A stretch of 64,000 nucleotides of DNA from Erythrobacteraceae bacterium Alg239-R51 (GTDB lineage Bacteria; Pseudomonadota; Alphaproteobacteria; Sphingomonadales; Sphingomonadaceae). Location of the stretch: contig CAMZOI010000001.1 of assembly GCA_947331495.1 (NCBI GenBank), positions 1,302,001 through 1,366,000 of the forward strand. The letters are read 5' to 3'. The translations under genes were made by a program, and so were the position numbers. The notes beneath the pieces were generated by a model. It searched no databases. It was given only the letters and a program-made list of their open reading frames with translations, and was not told where the DNA came from. This document shows, one piece after another, positions 1-8,302 of the stretch (its first letter is position 1; each line of letters opens with the position of its first letter).

Positions 1-2
1 CT

Positions 3-692
3 CCGGAAGATTTCCTCGCCTTTGCCCAGGCCGCGATACCCCGCCCGGTCGAACCGCCTCGCCCATGGCGCAAAATCGCCGACATGTTGCGGCTGTTTCC
101 GCCGCTTCCCGATCCCTACCCTGGCCAGAGGACCAGTTCGGTTGGCGGTTCGATGGCTTATTCCGGCCTGCACAGCGCATCGCAACTCGCGGCCTTCGAT
201 GCGAGTTTCCTCGGCGCGCCGGTCAGCTACGCCCGCGCGACATACAATGCGGTGCACACCTTCATTGTCACCGCGCCTGATGGCACCGAGCGCTACGTCC
301 GGTTTTTCTGGCAGCCGGCCGCCGGGGTCGAGATGGTAAATCCCGACCTGCCGCCGATCGACAATTACCTGCAAGCCGAACTTCGCGACCGGATTGCGAA
401 CTGGCCGGTGGAATTTCTTCTGCTCATGACTGTGGGCGAGATGGGCGACCCGCTCACCGATCCGACCAAGGCATGGCCGCTTCATAGAATGCGGATAAAC
501 ATGGGAACGCTGTGCCTGACCGAGGTGCCGGATGACCAGCAGGCGCACTGTGAACAGCTTGCCTTCAATCCGGGCCGACTGACTGACGGTATTGCCATGT
601 CCGACGATCCCGTCCTCATCGCGCGCAAGGCTGCCTACGAGCTGTCGCGGGAATTGCGTGGAGGGGCGGCATGTCCGTTCGACGCCGTATGA
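3..692 (+). CDS. Catalase-like heme protein (SrpA-like), 5'-truncated by window edge
   Basis: The reading frame is open from the first bases of the window, so only the last 229 residues are present and the start lies to the left. The segment YNAVHTF followed by RYVRFFWQP resembles the heme-pocket core of small catalases. The tail carries FNPGRLTDGIAMSDDPVL and then R-K-A-A-Y, which fits the RxxxY proximal-tyrosine motif (Tyr about residue 212 of the visible part). Family members act as catalases or organic-hydroperoxide-dependent peroxidases; the substrate here is unknown. Its last 22 bases overlap the next gene, and a DyP peroxidase follows, so the three are probably one operon. Family assignment is fairly secure; exact function is inference. 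Confidence 0.75.
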   Translation, partial: PEDFLAFAQAAIPRPVEPPRPWRKIADMLRLFPPLPDPYPGQRTSSVGGSMAYSGLHSASQLAAFDASFLGAPVSYARATYNAVHTFIVTAPDGTERYVRFFWQPAAGVEMVNPDLPPIDNYLQAELRDRIANWPVEFLLLMTVGEMGDPLTDPTKAWPLHRMRINMGTLCLTEVPDDQQAHCEQLAFNPGRLTDGIAMSDDPVLIARKAAYELSRELRGGAACPFDAV

Positions 693-1414
693 ACCAATTG
701 GTGCCCAGAAGAGCTTCGTTAAACGACCTCGTAAACTCTATGTCGAAAAGCCGGTTGTTCGGCTGGCTCGCCGGACATGTCCTTGTGCCGTACTGGGCGC
801 GCAAAACGCCGGTGCATAAACAGCCCGGCGGCGCGCGCGCGACGGTACAGCCGGGTGACAACGTCCAGCGCATGATGAACCTCATTCTGCCGCTCAAGGA
901 CAAGACTGCTGTTGGTCGCGCCAAGGCGGCAATGGCGATTGCTTCCAATCTCGACGAAATTTATGCCGGGCTCGATAACGTCGGTACCGTGCACTTCGCG
1001 CGGTTCGTCATCATCGAAAACAACATGTGCATGATCTCCTGCTATGATGGGGATTTTTCGAACTACATCCGCGACTTCGTGGCGCAGCTGGGTACCGTGT
1101 TCGATAGCGTGATTGCGCTGATCGAGGATGGCGAGGCGATGATCCCGACGCGCGACAACATCGATACATTTATCAACTGGGTTCACGATCGTGACGTTTA
1201 CCAGATACCCGATACTGCGACCGAGCTTCTGCACTACGGCACGATCGGGCAGCCGGCGGTCAAGTCGGGCGAAGTGGCGGACTTGCGGTTGATCGCTCGC
1301 GCGCTGATCCTGCAACTGCACGCCAACCCCAACGCGCTGCTCGGCAGCGGTTATCGCGGCTACCCCGGCATTTCCGCTGCCCGGATACGTGACAAGATGG
1401 GGTTCGGCTGGTGA
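671..1414 (+). CDS. Unknown protein between catalase-like and DyP peroxidase genes
   Basis: Codes for 247 residues with no signal peptide or clear membrane segment. The centre (about residues 95-140) has a pattern of the form HFARFVII then CYDGDFSNYIRDF, which looks like the ferredoxin-like half-domain often seen beside or fused to DyP peroxidases and other heme enzymes; this is by eye only. It starts inside the catalase-like gene and its TGA overlaps the GTG of the DyP gene (GTGA), so translation is likely coupled through all three. The job is unknown; a partner, assembly or substrate-delivery subunit for the flanking peroxidases is the simplest guess. Confidence 0.7.
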   Translation: MSVRRRMNQLVPRRASLNDLVNSMSKSRLFGWLAGHVLVPYWARKTPVHKQPGGARATVQPGDNVQRMMNLILPLKDKTAVGRAKAAMAIASNLDEIYAGLDNVGTVHFARFVIIENNMCMISCYDGDFSNYIRDFVAQLGTVFDSVIALIEDGEAMIPTRDNIDTFINWVHDRDVYQIPDTATELLHYGTIGQPAVKSGEVADLRLIARALILQLHANPNALLGSGYRGYPGISAARIRDKMGFGW

Positions 1415-2835
1415 TCGAAACCGATCGCGACAATTCCTTCGACCCCAAGTGCGTACAGGGCAATATTCTTCGCGGCTATCACTATGCCCGCGTACGGCAT
1501 CTGGTGCTCGAGGTCGTCAATGCTGCACTTGCGCGACGCTGGCTCAGCCAAGCTACGGACGGCAGCGGCGCCGCGCCGGCGATTACGACCGAAGAGGAAT
1601 GGCTCATCAAGCCGGCCAGCTGCTTTAATCTGGGTTTTACTTATGACGGGCTGAAGGCGCTCGGCGTGCCAAACGCCTCGCTCGCCTCGTTTGCCCCAGA
1701 ATTCAAGGCTGGGATTGCGCGCCGTGCGGTCAAGATCAACGATGTGGGCGAAAGCGCCCCGGAAAACTGGGCTTCACCGTTCGATACACCAGACCGCGTA
1801 CACATCATCGCATCTGTCTATGCCGAAGAACTCGAAGAGCTCGACCGAGTGGAGCGGCAGGTGGCCGATGGCCTTGGCGGAGATGGGTTCGCGATCCTCG
1901 GCAGGCATGACGGCTGGAACTTCGATACCGATCATGTCCATTTCGGGTACCGCGACAGTATGTCGCAGCCGCGATTCGTCGGCGTGCACGATTCCGACAG
2001 CTACCCTGACAAGCAGCCATTGGTGCCGATCGGATCGATGCTGATCGGCTATCCCACCGAATATCAGAACATTCGTTACGCCGTGCCTCAGCCCGACGCT
2101 CTCGGGCGTGACGGGGCGTTCAACGCCTTCCGCATCCTCAAGCAGGATTGTGCCGCTTTCGAACGCTATCTCGACATGGCAGCCGACAGCCTGCTCGACG
2201 ACCAGCTGGGTGAAGAACTGCTGCCGGTAGGTGACGAGGCGAAGTTTGGCCCGGACACCAGCCGCCATGCTGCATTGCGCGAAATCATCGCGGCCAAGAT
2301 GTGCGGGCGATGGCGCAACGGCGTGCCCCTGGAGTTGTCGCCCGACACGCCTTGTCCGCCTGAACCGGTTTCGCCCACCGACTACGATTACGGCGACGAC
2401 GTGCGCTGCCCTTTCGGATCGCATATGCGGCGATGCAATCCCCGCGGGTCGACGATTGTCCAGCGTGCGGCCCGTCACACTCGCCGACTGGTCCGCCGCG
2501 GTTATCCCTACGGCGGGCGTTACGATCCCGGCAAACCCGATGACGAGGAACGTGGACTGCTCGGCAACTTCATCTGCGCCAGTCTGGCCGGCCAGTTCGA
2601 GGCGATGATGTGCGACTGGCTCAACCTGGGCCTGCAGGACCCGCGGATAACTGGATCGAACGATCCGCTGTTGGGCGCGAACGAGGCCGAGACAAGCTGG
2701 TTTGCAATCCCCTTGAAGTCGGGCCGCGTGATCAAGCTGCGCGGTTTCCCCCGGTTCGTGACCGTGCGAGGTGGCGCCTATACTTTCCTGGCCAGCATCC
2801 CGGCTATCCGTTACATCGCGAACCTCGAGCGCTAG
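1411..2835 (+). CDS. DyP-type heme peroxidase family protein
   Basis: A 474-residue protein starting with GTG that overlaps the previous stop by four bases. DyP landmarks are visible: GYRDS with the distal Asp at residue 182 (canonical GxxDG, so the last Gly is Ser), CPFGSHMRRCNPR with the likely proximal heme His at 338, and RRGYPYG with the likely distal Arg at about 363. No Tat or Sec signal is seen, so it is probably cytoplasmic. DyPs use H2O2 to oxidise diverse substrates; the substrate here is not known. The stop shares a CTAG with the stop of the convergent TIR gene. Family call is strong; the altered motif may affect activity. Confidence 0.85.
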   Translation: MIETDRDNSFDPKCVQGNILRGYHYARVRHLVLEVVNAALARRWLSQATDGSGAAPAITTEEEWLIKPASCFNLGFTYDGLKALGVPNASLASFAPEFKAGIARRAVKINDVGESAPENWASPFDTPDRVHIIASVYAEELEELDRVERQVADGLGGDGFAILGRHDGWNFDTDHVHFGYRDSMSQPRFVGVHDSDSYPDKQPLVPIGSMLIGYPTEYQNIRYAVPQPDALGRDGAFNAFRILKQDCAAFERYLDMAADSLLDDQLGEELLPVGDEAKFGPDTSRHAALREIIAAKMCGRWRNGVPLELSPDTPCPPEPVSPTDYDYGDDVRCPFGSHMRRCNPRGSTIVQRAARHTRRLVRRGYPYGGRYDPGKPDDEERGLLGNFICASLAGQFEAMMCDWLNLGLQDPRITGSNDPLLGANEAETSWFAIPLKSGRVIKLRGFPRFVTVRGGAYTFLASIPAIRYIANLER

Positions 2836-4784
2836 CTTGGGAGTACTTGGTTCGACCGCGACGGATCGTATCTCTCAAGAGTGCCGGCCAATTGCTCGCA
2901 AGACTCGCGAAAATCATAATGGGACGAAAGTTCTGCCGTGCAATCGGGCCATCGGCCGATCTCCTGCCAGCTTTCGACCAGGCCCAGCCGAACGCAGACC
3001 TCGGCAAAACGCGGATCGCGGCGCAGTTCTTCGCAATTGGGCATGAACAACCCGCTGCAGGTGGCCGCGCGGACGACCGAACGGCCTTCGTTCTCGAAGG
3101 CGAATTCGAGCGGCCGGTTGTTTCTCAACGTGTCGAGCAAGCGATCCATTGCCAGCTCGACCTCGCCCATCGCTGCTGCGAGCCCGATGTCGACGATCGA
3201 ACTTGAAGGGTCGTTTCGGCCGAGGAACTGTCCCACGGTCTGCGCCCTTCCTGCCGGCTCCAAGGACGCGACGCCCTGCATGAACGTCTGGAGCGGCAGG
3301 AGGGGGTTGGGCGAACCGTCCGCCGTGGGCAGGCATGCCATCCGGGCGAGGCATTCGAGATCGCCATCATATACCGCGATGACACCGCGGATGAATTTGG
3401 CGTAGGCGGCATCGGGGAAGGCGCGGAGTGCGTCTTCGGCCTGCTCTATCGCTCTCTCGGGCATTCCGCTGGATCTGTACGCCATGGCCAGGTCGCTTGC
3501 GACGGTCGGGCTCAACGGCTCTTGCGCCAATCGTTCTTCCGAAAGCGCGCGCGCTACGGTCATGTAGCCAAGCGACATCAGAATTACGTTGTGGATGCCA
3601 GCGACCATCTGATCATTCGGGTCGAGCGCATAAGCGCGCGATGACCATTCGTATTTCTTGCGGTGAAGTGCAAAGGGCGGTTTCGCTACGGCCATCGCGG
3701 TCATCGAAACCGCGTTCTGCGGATCGATCGTCAGCCCGCGCTCGGCCATTGCTTCCCCTGCCTCCCCTTGGGTACAGACCGCAAGCAAACCCCAGCCAGG
3801 AGCGAAATCGGGCGCCAGGGCTACGACCTGCTTTAACAGGCTGCGGCATTCCGACTGGTTCGCCCAGATCACGTCTTCGAGGAAAATCGCACGGGCGCGC
3901 AGATAAAGATCGTAGGCCATCGGATCGATCTTGGATTGGGGGTCGGGAAAGAATGTCGATTTCAATTCGGTCGCGATCGCTTCCGAGATTTCGTCCTGGA
4001 CGGCAAAAATGTCTTCAAGATCGCGATCGAACCGTTCGGACCACAGGGTAATACGCTTGGTCGTTTCGGTCAGATGTGCTGCGATCCGTACCCGGCTTCC
4101 TGCTCGCCGGATCGACCCTTCGAGAATGTGAGTGGCCCCCAGCGCCGCCGCTGCTTTCGGCTTTTGGTCCCCGCGGAACTGAAAGCTGGAGACGCGCCCG
4201 ATAACGGGAATTTTCGATCCCCGGCTGATCCGGGCGAGAATATCCTCGGAGACGCCGTCCGAAAAAAACTCCATCTCTGCGTCGCTGGACAAATTGTCGA
4301 AAGGCAACACGGCCAGCAGTGTCTGCGGGCGGGCAGAAGCGGGCGCGGACACGGTAGCAGCCGTGGCGACCGTGGCATCCGGGACGGCAAGATCGCGGGC
4401 AACGAATTCACGCGCATGACTTACGAACTGCCGCCACGCAGGGTCGCCAATATCGCCGGCCCAATGCGATAGTTCGGCGGTCTGTGTCAGTTCGAACATG
4501 ACCGGCCGTTCGCAGGGCTCAATCATTACCGGAAGCAGAGTGTTGCACCGCTTGGCGAGCGTAGCTTCCGCCCGAACCCATCCGGATGCGACCGAACGCG
4601 GCGACCACAGCACCACAACAGCCTTTGCAGACCGGAGCGCTGCTTCCGTCACCTCGTCATATGTCTCGCCGACGCGCAACTCCGTGTCCCACCACACCGA
4701 GAGGCCTTCGTCCGACAAGGCTTCGACGAACAGAGCGGCCGCGCTCTGGTCCTCGCGATTGTAGGAAAGAAACACTTCTGCCAC
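2832..4784 (-). CDS. TIR domain / TolB-like / TPR protein
   Basis: A 650-residue protein with a GTG start behind AGGGGG. Residues 1-130 form a TIR domain beginning AEVFLSYNRED; SGWVRAEA holds the WxxxE pattern with Glu73 at the place of the catalytic glutamate of NAD-cleaving TIRs. Residues about 155-275 match the TolB-like domain found beside adenylate cyclase and TPR regions (LAVLPFDNLSSDAEMEFFSDG, IPVIGRVSSFQF). The rest is helical and TPR-like. No signal peptide. It is divergent from a SLOG-like membrane protein 97 bp away. Enzymatic TIRs in bacteria usually act in defence or signalling; that role here is inference. A non-enzymatic regulatory sensor is the alternative. Confidence 0.85.
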   Translation of the reverse strand: MAEVFLSYNREDQSAAALFVEALSDEGLSVWWDTELRVGETYDEVTEAALRSAKAVVVLWSPRSVASGWVRAEATLAKRCNTLLPVMIEPCERPVMFELTQTAELSHWAGDIGDPAWRQFVSHAREFVARDLAVPDATVATAATVSAPASARPQTLLAVLPFDNLSSDAEMEFFSDGVSEDILARISRGSKIPVIGRVSSFQFRGDQKPKAAAALGATHILEGSIRRAGSRVRIAAHLTETTKRITLWSERFDRDLEDIFAVQDEISEAIATELKSTFFPDPQSKIDPMAYDLYLRARAIFLEDVIWANQSECRSLLKQVVALAPDFAPGWGLLAVCTQGEAGEAMAERGLTIDPQNAVSMTAMAVAKPPFALHRKKYEWSSRAYALDPNDQMVAGIHNVILMSLGYMTVARALSEERLAQEPLSPTVASDLAMAYRSSGMPERAIEQAEDALRAFPDAAYAKFIRGVIAVYDGDLECLARMACLPTADGSPNPLLPLQTFMQGVASLEPAGRAQTVGQFLGRNDPSSSIVDIGLAAAMGEVELAMDRLLDTLRNNRPLEFAFENEGRSVVRAATCSGLFMPNCEELRRDPRFAEVCVRLGLVESWQEIGRWPDCTAELSSHYDFRESCEQLAGTLERYDPSRSNQVLPS

Positions 4785-4881
4785 GAGCGCGCCCCCTGGT
4801 CGGTCGCCGCTACCCTGCTTGGACTATACAACAGACGGGACCTAGTTCAAAACAGTTCCACCAGTATGGGGGGACGGACCA
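4785..4881. promoter_or_regulatory. Divergent intergenic region of the TIR/SLOG pair
   Basis: A 97-bp gap separates the GTG start of the TIR gene (minus) from the GTG start of the SLOG-like gene (plus). Both promoters must lie here or within the genes. G-rich stretches sit 7-8 bases before each start and could serve as ribosome-binding sites. I see no clear operator repeat. Confidence 0.4.
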
Positions 4882-6918
4882 GTGGGAGAGGCAGGCCGAA
4901 CTCCGGATAAATCAGAAGGTCACGTCCGTGCGGAGTCGGGCCGTCTGGCGCCCGAACCGCCCCCTCGACGCTTGCACGTAGGAATAACCGGCCACCGTGC
5001 CGAACATCCAGGTTTTGCCTACCAGTCCGCCACGATCACCGCCGTGCTTGCATCGCTGTTCGATGTCATCGACGAAGCCGTACTGGCTACGCCGACAGTC
5101 CCTGGTGCGGGTCCGATCGCATCCACGCGATTACATTCATTGTTGGCCGATGGGACAGACACGATCGCCGCAGAACTGGCACTGGCGCGAGGATACGAGC
5201 TCGTCGCTCCGCTTCCGTTTGGCCGAAGGCTCAACAAGACAATCAACGCATTGCCTATCGATGCCGACGATGCGCGTTCCTTGCTAAGTGGCGGGGAGGC
5301 TCGGGACGCGCGCAGCCAGGCGAGGGCTGAAGATATCCGCCGCATCAGCGACCGTGCGCGTATTCTCAGCCTGGCAGACCAGGACGACGCCGTCGCTGCC
5401 CTGTTTCTCGACAAACTTGACCATCCGGAAGACAAGTCCAAGGCGCAGCGTTTTGTCGCGGAAGCTTCGCGCCGCGTCGCTACCGCCGGGCGCATTTTGA
5501 TTGAACAAAGCGACGTGTTGCTGGCAGTGTGGGATGGCGTATCGACAGCGCATGTCGGCGGCACCGGGCACACCATCGCAGCGGCACTGAATTTGGGGTG
5601 CCCGGTTGTCTGGATCGATATTCGCGACCCTGGTGGGTGGCGTCTACTCGATGGTCCCGAGGCTCTGGTCGACAGGGCAACGAATGATGGCCAGGCACGG
5701 CCAGCCGCGCTCGCTGTGCTCATCCAATCGTTTCTGTCACCCACTAGCAGGCCCGGCCACCCCGGGCTCGCAACGTTGGCGCACGAACGTTGGCGCTCGC
5801 GGAGCAACCGCTTGATGCACGCCTACCGCCGGGTCGAGGTGCTGTTCGGCGGGCGGTCCGACCGGTCGCGGCTACGCAGCCTGGTCCAGCGGTATGCACC
5901 GTTCGGCGAAGCGGTCCCGATCGAAAGCGAAGCGCCGATCGCGGCCGCTAGTATATTGCCCTTGGGAGATCCGAAGTTGCAAGCGGCGATCCAAGGCCAG
6001 GTAACGACCCGGTTTCGCTGGAGCGACGCCGTGTCCGCCTATCTTTCCGACGCCTATCGGAGCGGTATGATCGTCAACTTCATCCTTTCCAGCCTCGCAA
6101 TCATTGTCGGAATTGCGTACCTCCCGCTCGTCTCGCCAGACCATAAATGGAAATTCGCGTTGGTCGAACTGGTCCTGCTGAGCGCGATCCTCGTCATCAC
6201 CGCGATTGGCCAGCGAAGGCGGCTTCACGGCAGGTGGTTCGAGACGCGGCGACTGGCGGAATATCTGCGCCACAGCCCCATCCTACTTACCCTCGGCGCG
6301 GCGCGCGCACCGGGTCGTTGGCCGGTCGGGACGCAAACGAGCTGGCCCGAATTCTATGCACGCCAGACACTGCGGTCGGTGGGCCTGCCACAGACGGTGA
6401 TGACCGGTACCTATCTGCGCGCGGTGCTGACGGATCTGCTCGATCCCCACGTCACCGGCCAGCGCGATTATCACTTCGAAAAGGCACGCCGTCTGACCAC
6501 GGTTCACTACAGTCTCGACCGCCTATCCAAACGGCTGTTCCAGGCGGCGGTCGTATCAGTATGCCTTTATTTGCTGTTGTTCGCCGGCACTACGATGGGT
6601 TCTCTTCCCGATGAACCGGTGGCTCAACTCTCAAAGACGTTTACCGTTCTCGGCGTTCTCTTTCCAACCTTCGGCGCTGGCATCGCCGGTATCCGCTATT
6701 TCGGCGATTTCGAACGCTTCGCGGCAATATCGGAAGTGACGGCCGAAAAACTCGACCGGGTTCACAAACGGATTTTAGATCTGCTGAGAGCCGCTGATTC
6801 CGCCCTCCATTATGACAGTGTGGCAGCGATTGCCCACGCTGCAGATGACATCGTCTTTGCCGAGATCGAGAACTGGCAGGCTGTATTCGGCAGCAAGCAG
6901 ATCGCGGTTCCGGTGTAA
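4882..6918 (+). CDS. SLOG-like nucleotide-binding protein with four C-terminal membrane segments
   Basis: A 678-residue protein, GTG start after GGGGGGAC. The N-terminal half looks like a SLOG/LOG-type Rossmann domain: GITGHR near residue 34, then DGTDTIAAELALARGYE, and later LLAVWDGVS followed by GGTG, where LOG proteins have their PGGxGT loop. Hydrophobic helices lie at about 396-418, 425-447, 552-574 and 585-607, giving two membrane hairpins, and the region resembles SLATT-like effector modules. SLOG domains are predicted to sense or process nucleotides, and SLATT proteins to permeabilise membranes; applying this here is inference. Divergent from the TIR gene. Confidence 0.75.
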   Translation: MGEAGRTPDKSEGHVRAESGRLAPEPPPRRLHVGITGHRAEHPGFAYQSATITAVLASLFDVIDEAVLATPTVPGAGPIASTRLHSLLADGTDTIAAELALARGYELVAPLPFGRRLNKTINALPIDADDARSLLSGGEARDARSQARAEDIRRISDRARILSLADQDDAVAALFLDKLDHPEDKSKAQRFVAEASRRVATAGRILIEQSDVLLAVWDGVSTAHVGGTGHTIAAALNLGCPVVWIDIRDPGGWRLLDGPEALVDRATNDGQARPAALAVLIQSFLSPTSRPGHPGLATLAHERWRSRSNRLMHAYRRVEVLFGGRSDRSRLRSLVQRYAPFGEAVPIESEAPIAAASILPLGDPKLQAAIQGQVTTRFRWSDAVSAYLSDAYRSGMIVNFILSSLAIIVGIAYLPLVSPDHKWKFALVELVLLSAILVITAIGQRRRLHGRWFETRRLAEYLRHSPILLTLGAARAPGRWPVGTQTSWPEFYARQTLRSVGLPQTVMTGTYLRAVLTDLLDPHVTGQRDYHFEKARRLTTVHYSLDRLSKRLFQAAVVSVCLYLLLFAGTTMGSLPDEPVAQLSKTFTVLGVLFPTFGAGIAGIRYFGDFERFAAISEVTAEKLDRVHKRILDLLRAADSALHYDSVAAIAHAADDIVFAEIENWQAVFGSKQIAVPV

Positions 6919-6944
6919 GAAAATCATAGACCACAAGGATTTTC
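6919..6944. repeat. Inverted repeat just after the SLOG-like gene
   Basis: GAAAATC and GATTTTC form perfect 7-base arms separated by 12 bases, starting one base after the TAA stop. It could be a weak terminator or a chance dyad; it lacks a GC-rich stem. The rest of 6945-7083 is AT-richer than its surroundings and holds no gene I can support. Confidence 0.35.
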
Positions 6945-7083
6945 CAAAGCTAAGCTTTCAAGAAAAGAGCCAAGCAGAGAAGGGTCATTTCCTGCAGGAT
7001 TGGTTCGCGCGATCCCTTACAGATTTGCTCAGGGTGGAGAAAACGGCGGAATTCTGCGACTTAACGCCGGAAACGACGAAAAT

Positions 7084-7160
7084 TGGTCGGGGAGAGAGGA
7101 TTCGAACCTCCGGCCCCTGCCTCCCGAAGACAGTGCTCTACCAGGCTGAGCTACTCCCCG
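7084..7160 (-). tRNA. tRNA-Pro (anticodon CGG)
   Basis: The minus strand folds as a complete cloverleaf of 77 nt. The acceptor stem is CGGGGAG/CTCCCCG, the anticodon stem CTGTC/GGCAG with loop TTCGGGA (anticodon CGG, reading CCG), the T-loop is TTCGAAT, and CCA is encoded. Its 3' end faces the SLOG/TIR genes. Confidence 0.97.
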
Positions 7161-7210
7161 ACCAGATCGGTCCGCTGCCAATACGGCGGCGGAATGCGAG
7201 GCAGGCGCGG

Positions 7211-7239
7211 CCTATAAGTGTGGATTGGTGTGGGCGCAA
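7211..7239 (-). promoter_or_regulatory. Putative sigma-70-type promoter of tRNA-Pro
   Basis: Read on the minus strand, TTGCGC and TATAGG are separated by 17 bases, and the -10 is about 50 bases before the mature tRNA 5' end. It overlaps sequence that would be coding only if thyA began at its most upstream possible start, which argues for a downstream thyA start. Confidence 0.5.
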
Positions 7240-7298
7240 GCAGGCAATTTACGGATCCACCCGTTATGGCTGCGCTATCGACAGCGAGTACCGAGCGG

Positions 7299-8225
7299 AT
7301 GCCTGAAAACCATTACGAGCAGCAATATCTCGAACTGATGCGTCGTGTATGGCGCGAGGGAGATGAACGACAGGATCGCACCGGTGTAGGTACGCGCTCG
7401 ATTTTCGGGGCGGTGCTGCGGTTCGAGCTTTCCGACTGCGCGATGCCGTTGATTACCACCAAGCGGGTCTACTGGAAGACGGCCACGCGTGAACTGCTTT
7501 GGTTTCTAACGGGCGCTACCAATATTCGCCCTTTGGTACTGCAGGGGGTCAAAATCTGGAACGAGTGGCCCCACGCGCGCTATGTCGCCGAAACTGGCGA
7601 GCAAGTAACTCTTGAAAAGTTTGTCGAGCGGATTGCCGAAGATGCGGAGTTCGCCGAGCGGTGGGGCGATCTGGGTCCGGTCTACGGCAAACAATGGGTC
7701 GACTGGCCGACGTACCAACCAATCGAGGGCGGCGTGTATCGCAAGGGTAAGGGCGTCAATCAGGTCGCCGAAGTTGTGGCATCGTTGCGCGAGAATCCGG
7801 GCAGCAGGCGGCATATCATCGAAGGCTGGAACGTCGCCGAACTCGACCGGATGGCATTGCCTCCGTGTCACAAGACCTACCAGTTTCATGTTGCCGAAAA
7901 CCGGCTCAATTGCGCGCTTTACCAGCGCAGTTGCGACGTTGCGCTCGGTCTTCCGTTCAACCTATGGTCGGCGGCGCTTCTGACGCGGATGATGGCGCAG
8001 CAAGCCGATCTGGAGCTCGGTGAACTGGTGTGGATGGGCGGTGACACGCACCTTTATCTCAACCACGAAGAGCTCATCCGCGAACAGCTGTCGCGGGAAC
8101 CTCAGGGCCATCCACGCCTTGAGATCATGCGGCGTCCGTCGACGATCTTCGACTATCGCATTGAGGATTTCGAGGTCAGCGACTACACGCCGCACGGGCC
8201 GATCAAGGCGCCCGTCGCGGTGTGA
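7299..8225 (+). CDS. thyA: Thymidylate synthase
   Basis: Folate-dependent enzyme that methylates dUMP to dTMP with 5,10-methylene-tetrahydrofolate; cytoplasmic dimer. From the chosen ATG it is 308 residues. It shows DRTGVGTRS near the N-terminus, TTKRVYWKTATREL, the active-site segment LPPCHKTYQFHV with the nucleophilic Cys, QRSCDVALGLPFN and GDTHLYLNH. The start at 7299 (MPENHYEQQYLELM) matches the usual family N-terminus; in-frame ATG at 7266 is possible. Monocistronic between tRNA-Pro and the bkd operon. Call is certain; only the start is open. Confidence 0.97.
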   Translation: MPENHYEQQYLELMRRVWREGDERQDRTGVGTRSIFGAVLRFELSDCAMPLITTKRVYWKTATRELLWFLTGATNIRPLVLQGVKIWNEWPHARYVAETGEQVTLEKFVERIAEDAEFAERWGDLGPVYGKQWVDWPTYQPIEGGVYRKGKGVNQVAEVVASLRENPGSRRHIIEGWNVAELDRMALPPCHKTYQFHVAENRLNCALYQRSCDVALGLPFNLWSAALLTRMMAQQADLELGELVWMGGDTHLYLNHEELIREQLSREPQGHPRLEIMRRPSTIFDYRIEDFEVSDYTPHGPIKAPVAV

Positions 8226-8236
8226 ACGGGTCGAGC

Positions 8237-8265
8237 TTGACCCATTCCCTTCCGTGAAATAAAAT
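8237..8265 (+). promoter_or_regulatory. Promoter of the branched-chain 2-oxoacid dehydrogenase operon
   Basis: TTGACC and TAAAAT are separated by exactly 17 bases, ending 37 bases before the E1 alpha start. The -35 lies inside an imperfect dyad GGGTCGAGCTTGACCC (8228-8243), and a TACGCGTA palindrome lies downstream (about 8272-8279); either may be a regulator site. Confidence 0.6.
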
Positions 8266-8302
8266 AACGCCTACGCGTAAGATTGCGTCTGGGAGAATAT
8301 TT

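Noticed and set aside
6812-7306. A 164-codon frame reading through the tRNA-Pro region
   Set aside because: It contains a peptide typical of translated antisense tRNA (RIRTSGPCLPKTVLYQAELLP-like), a known annotation artefact.
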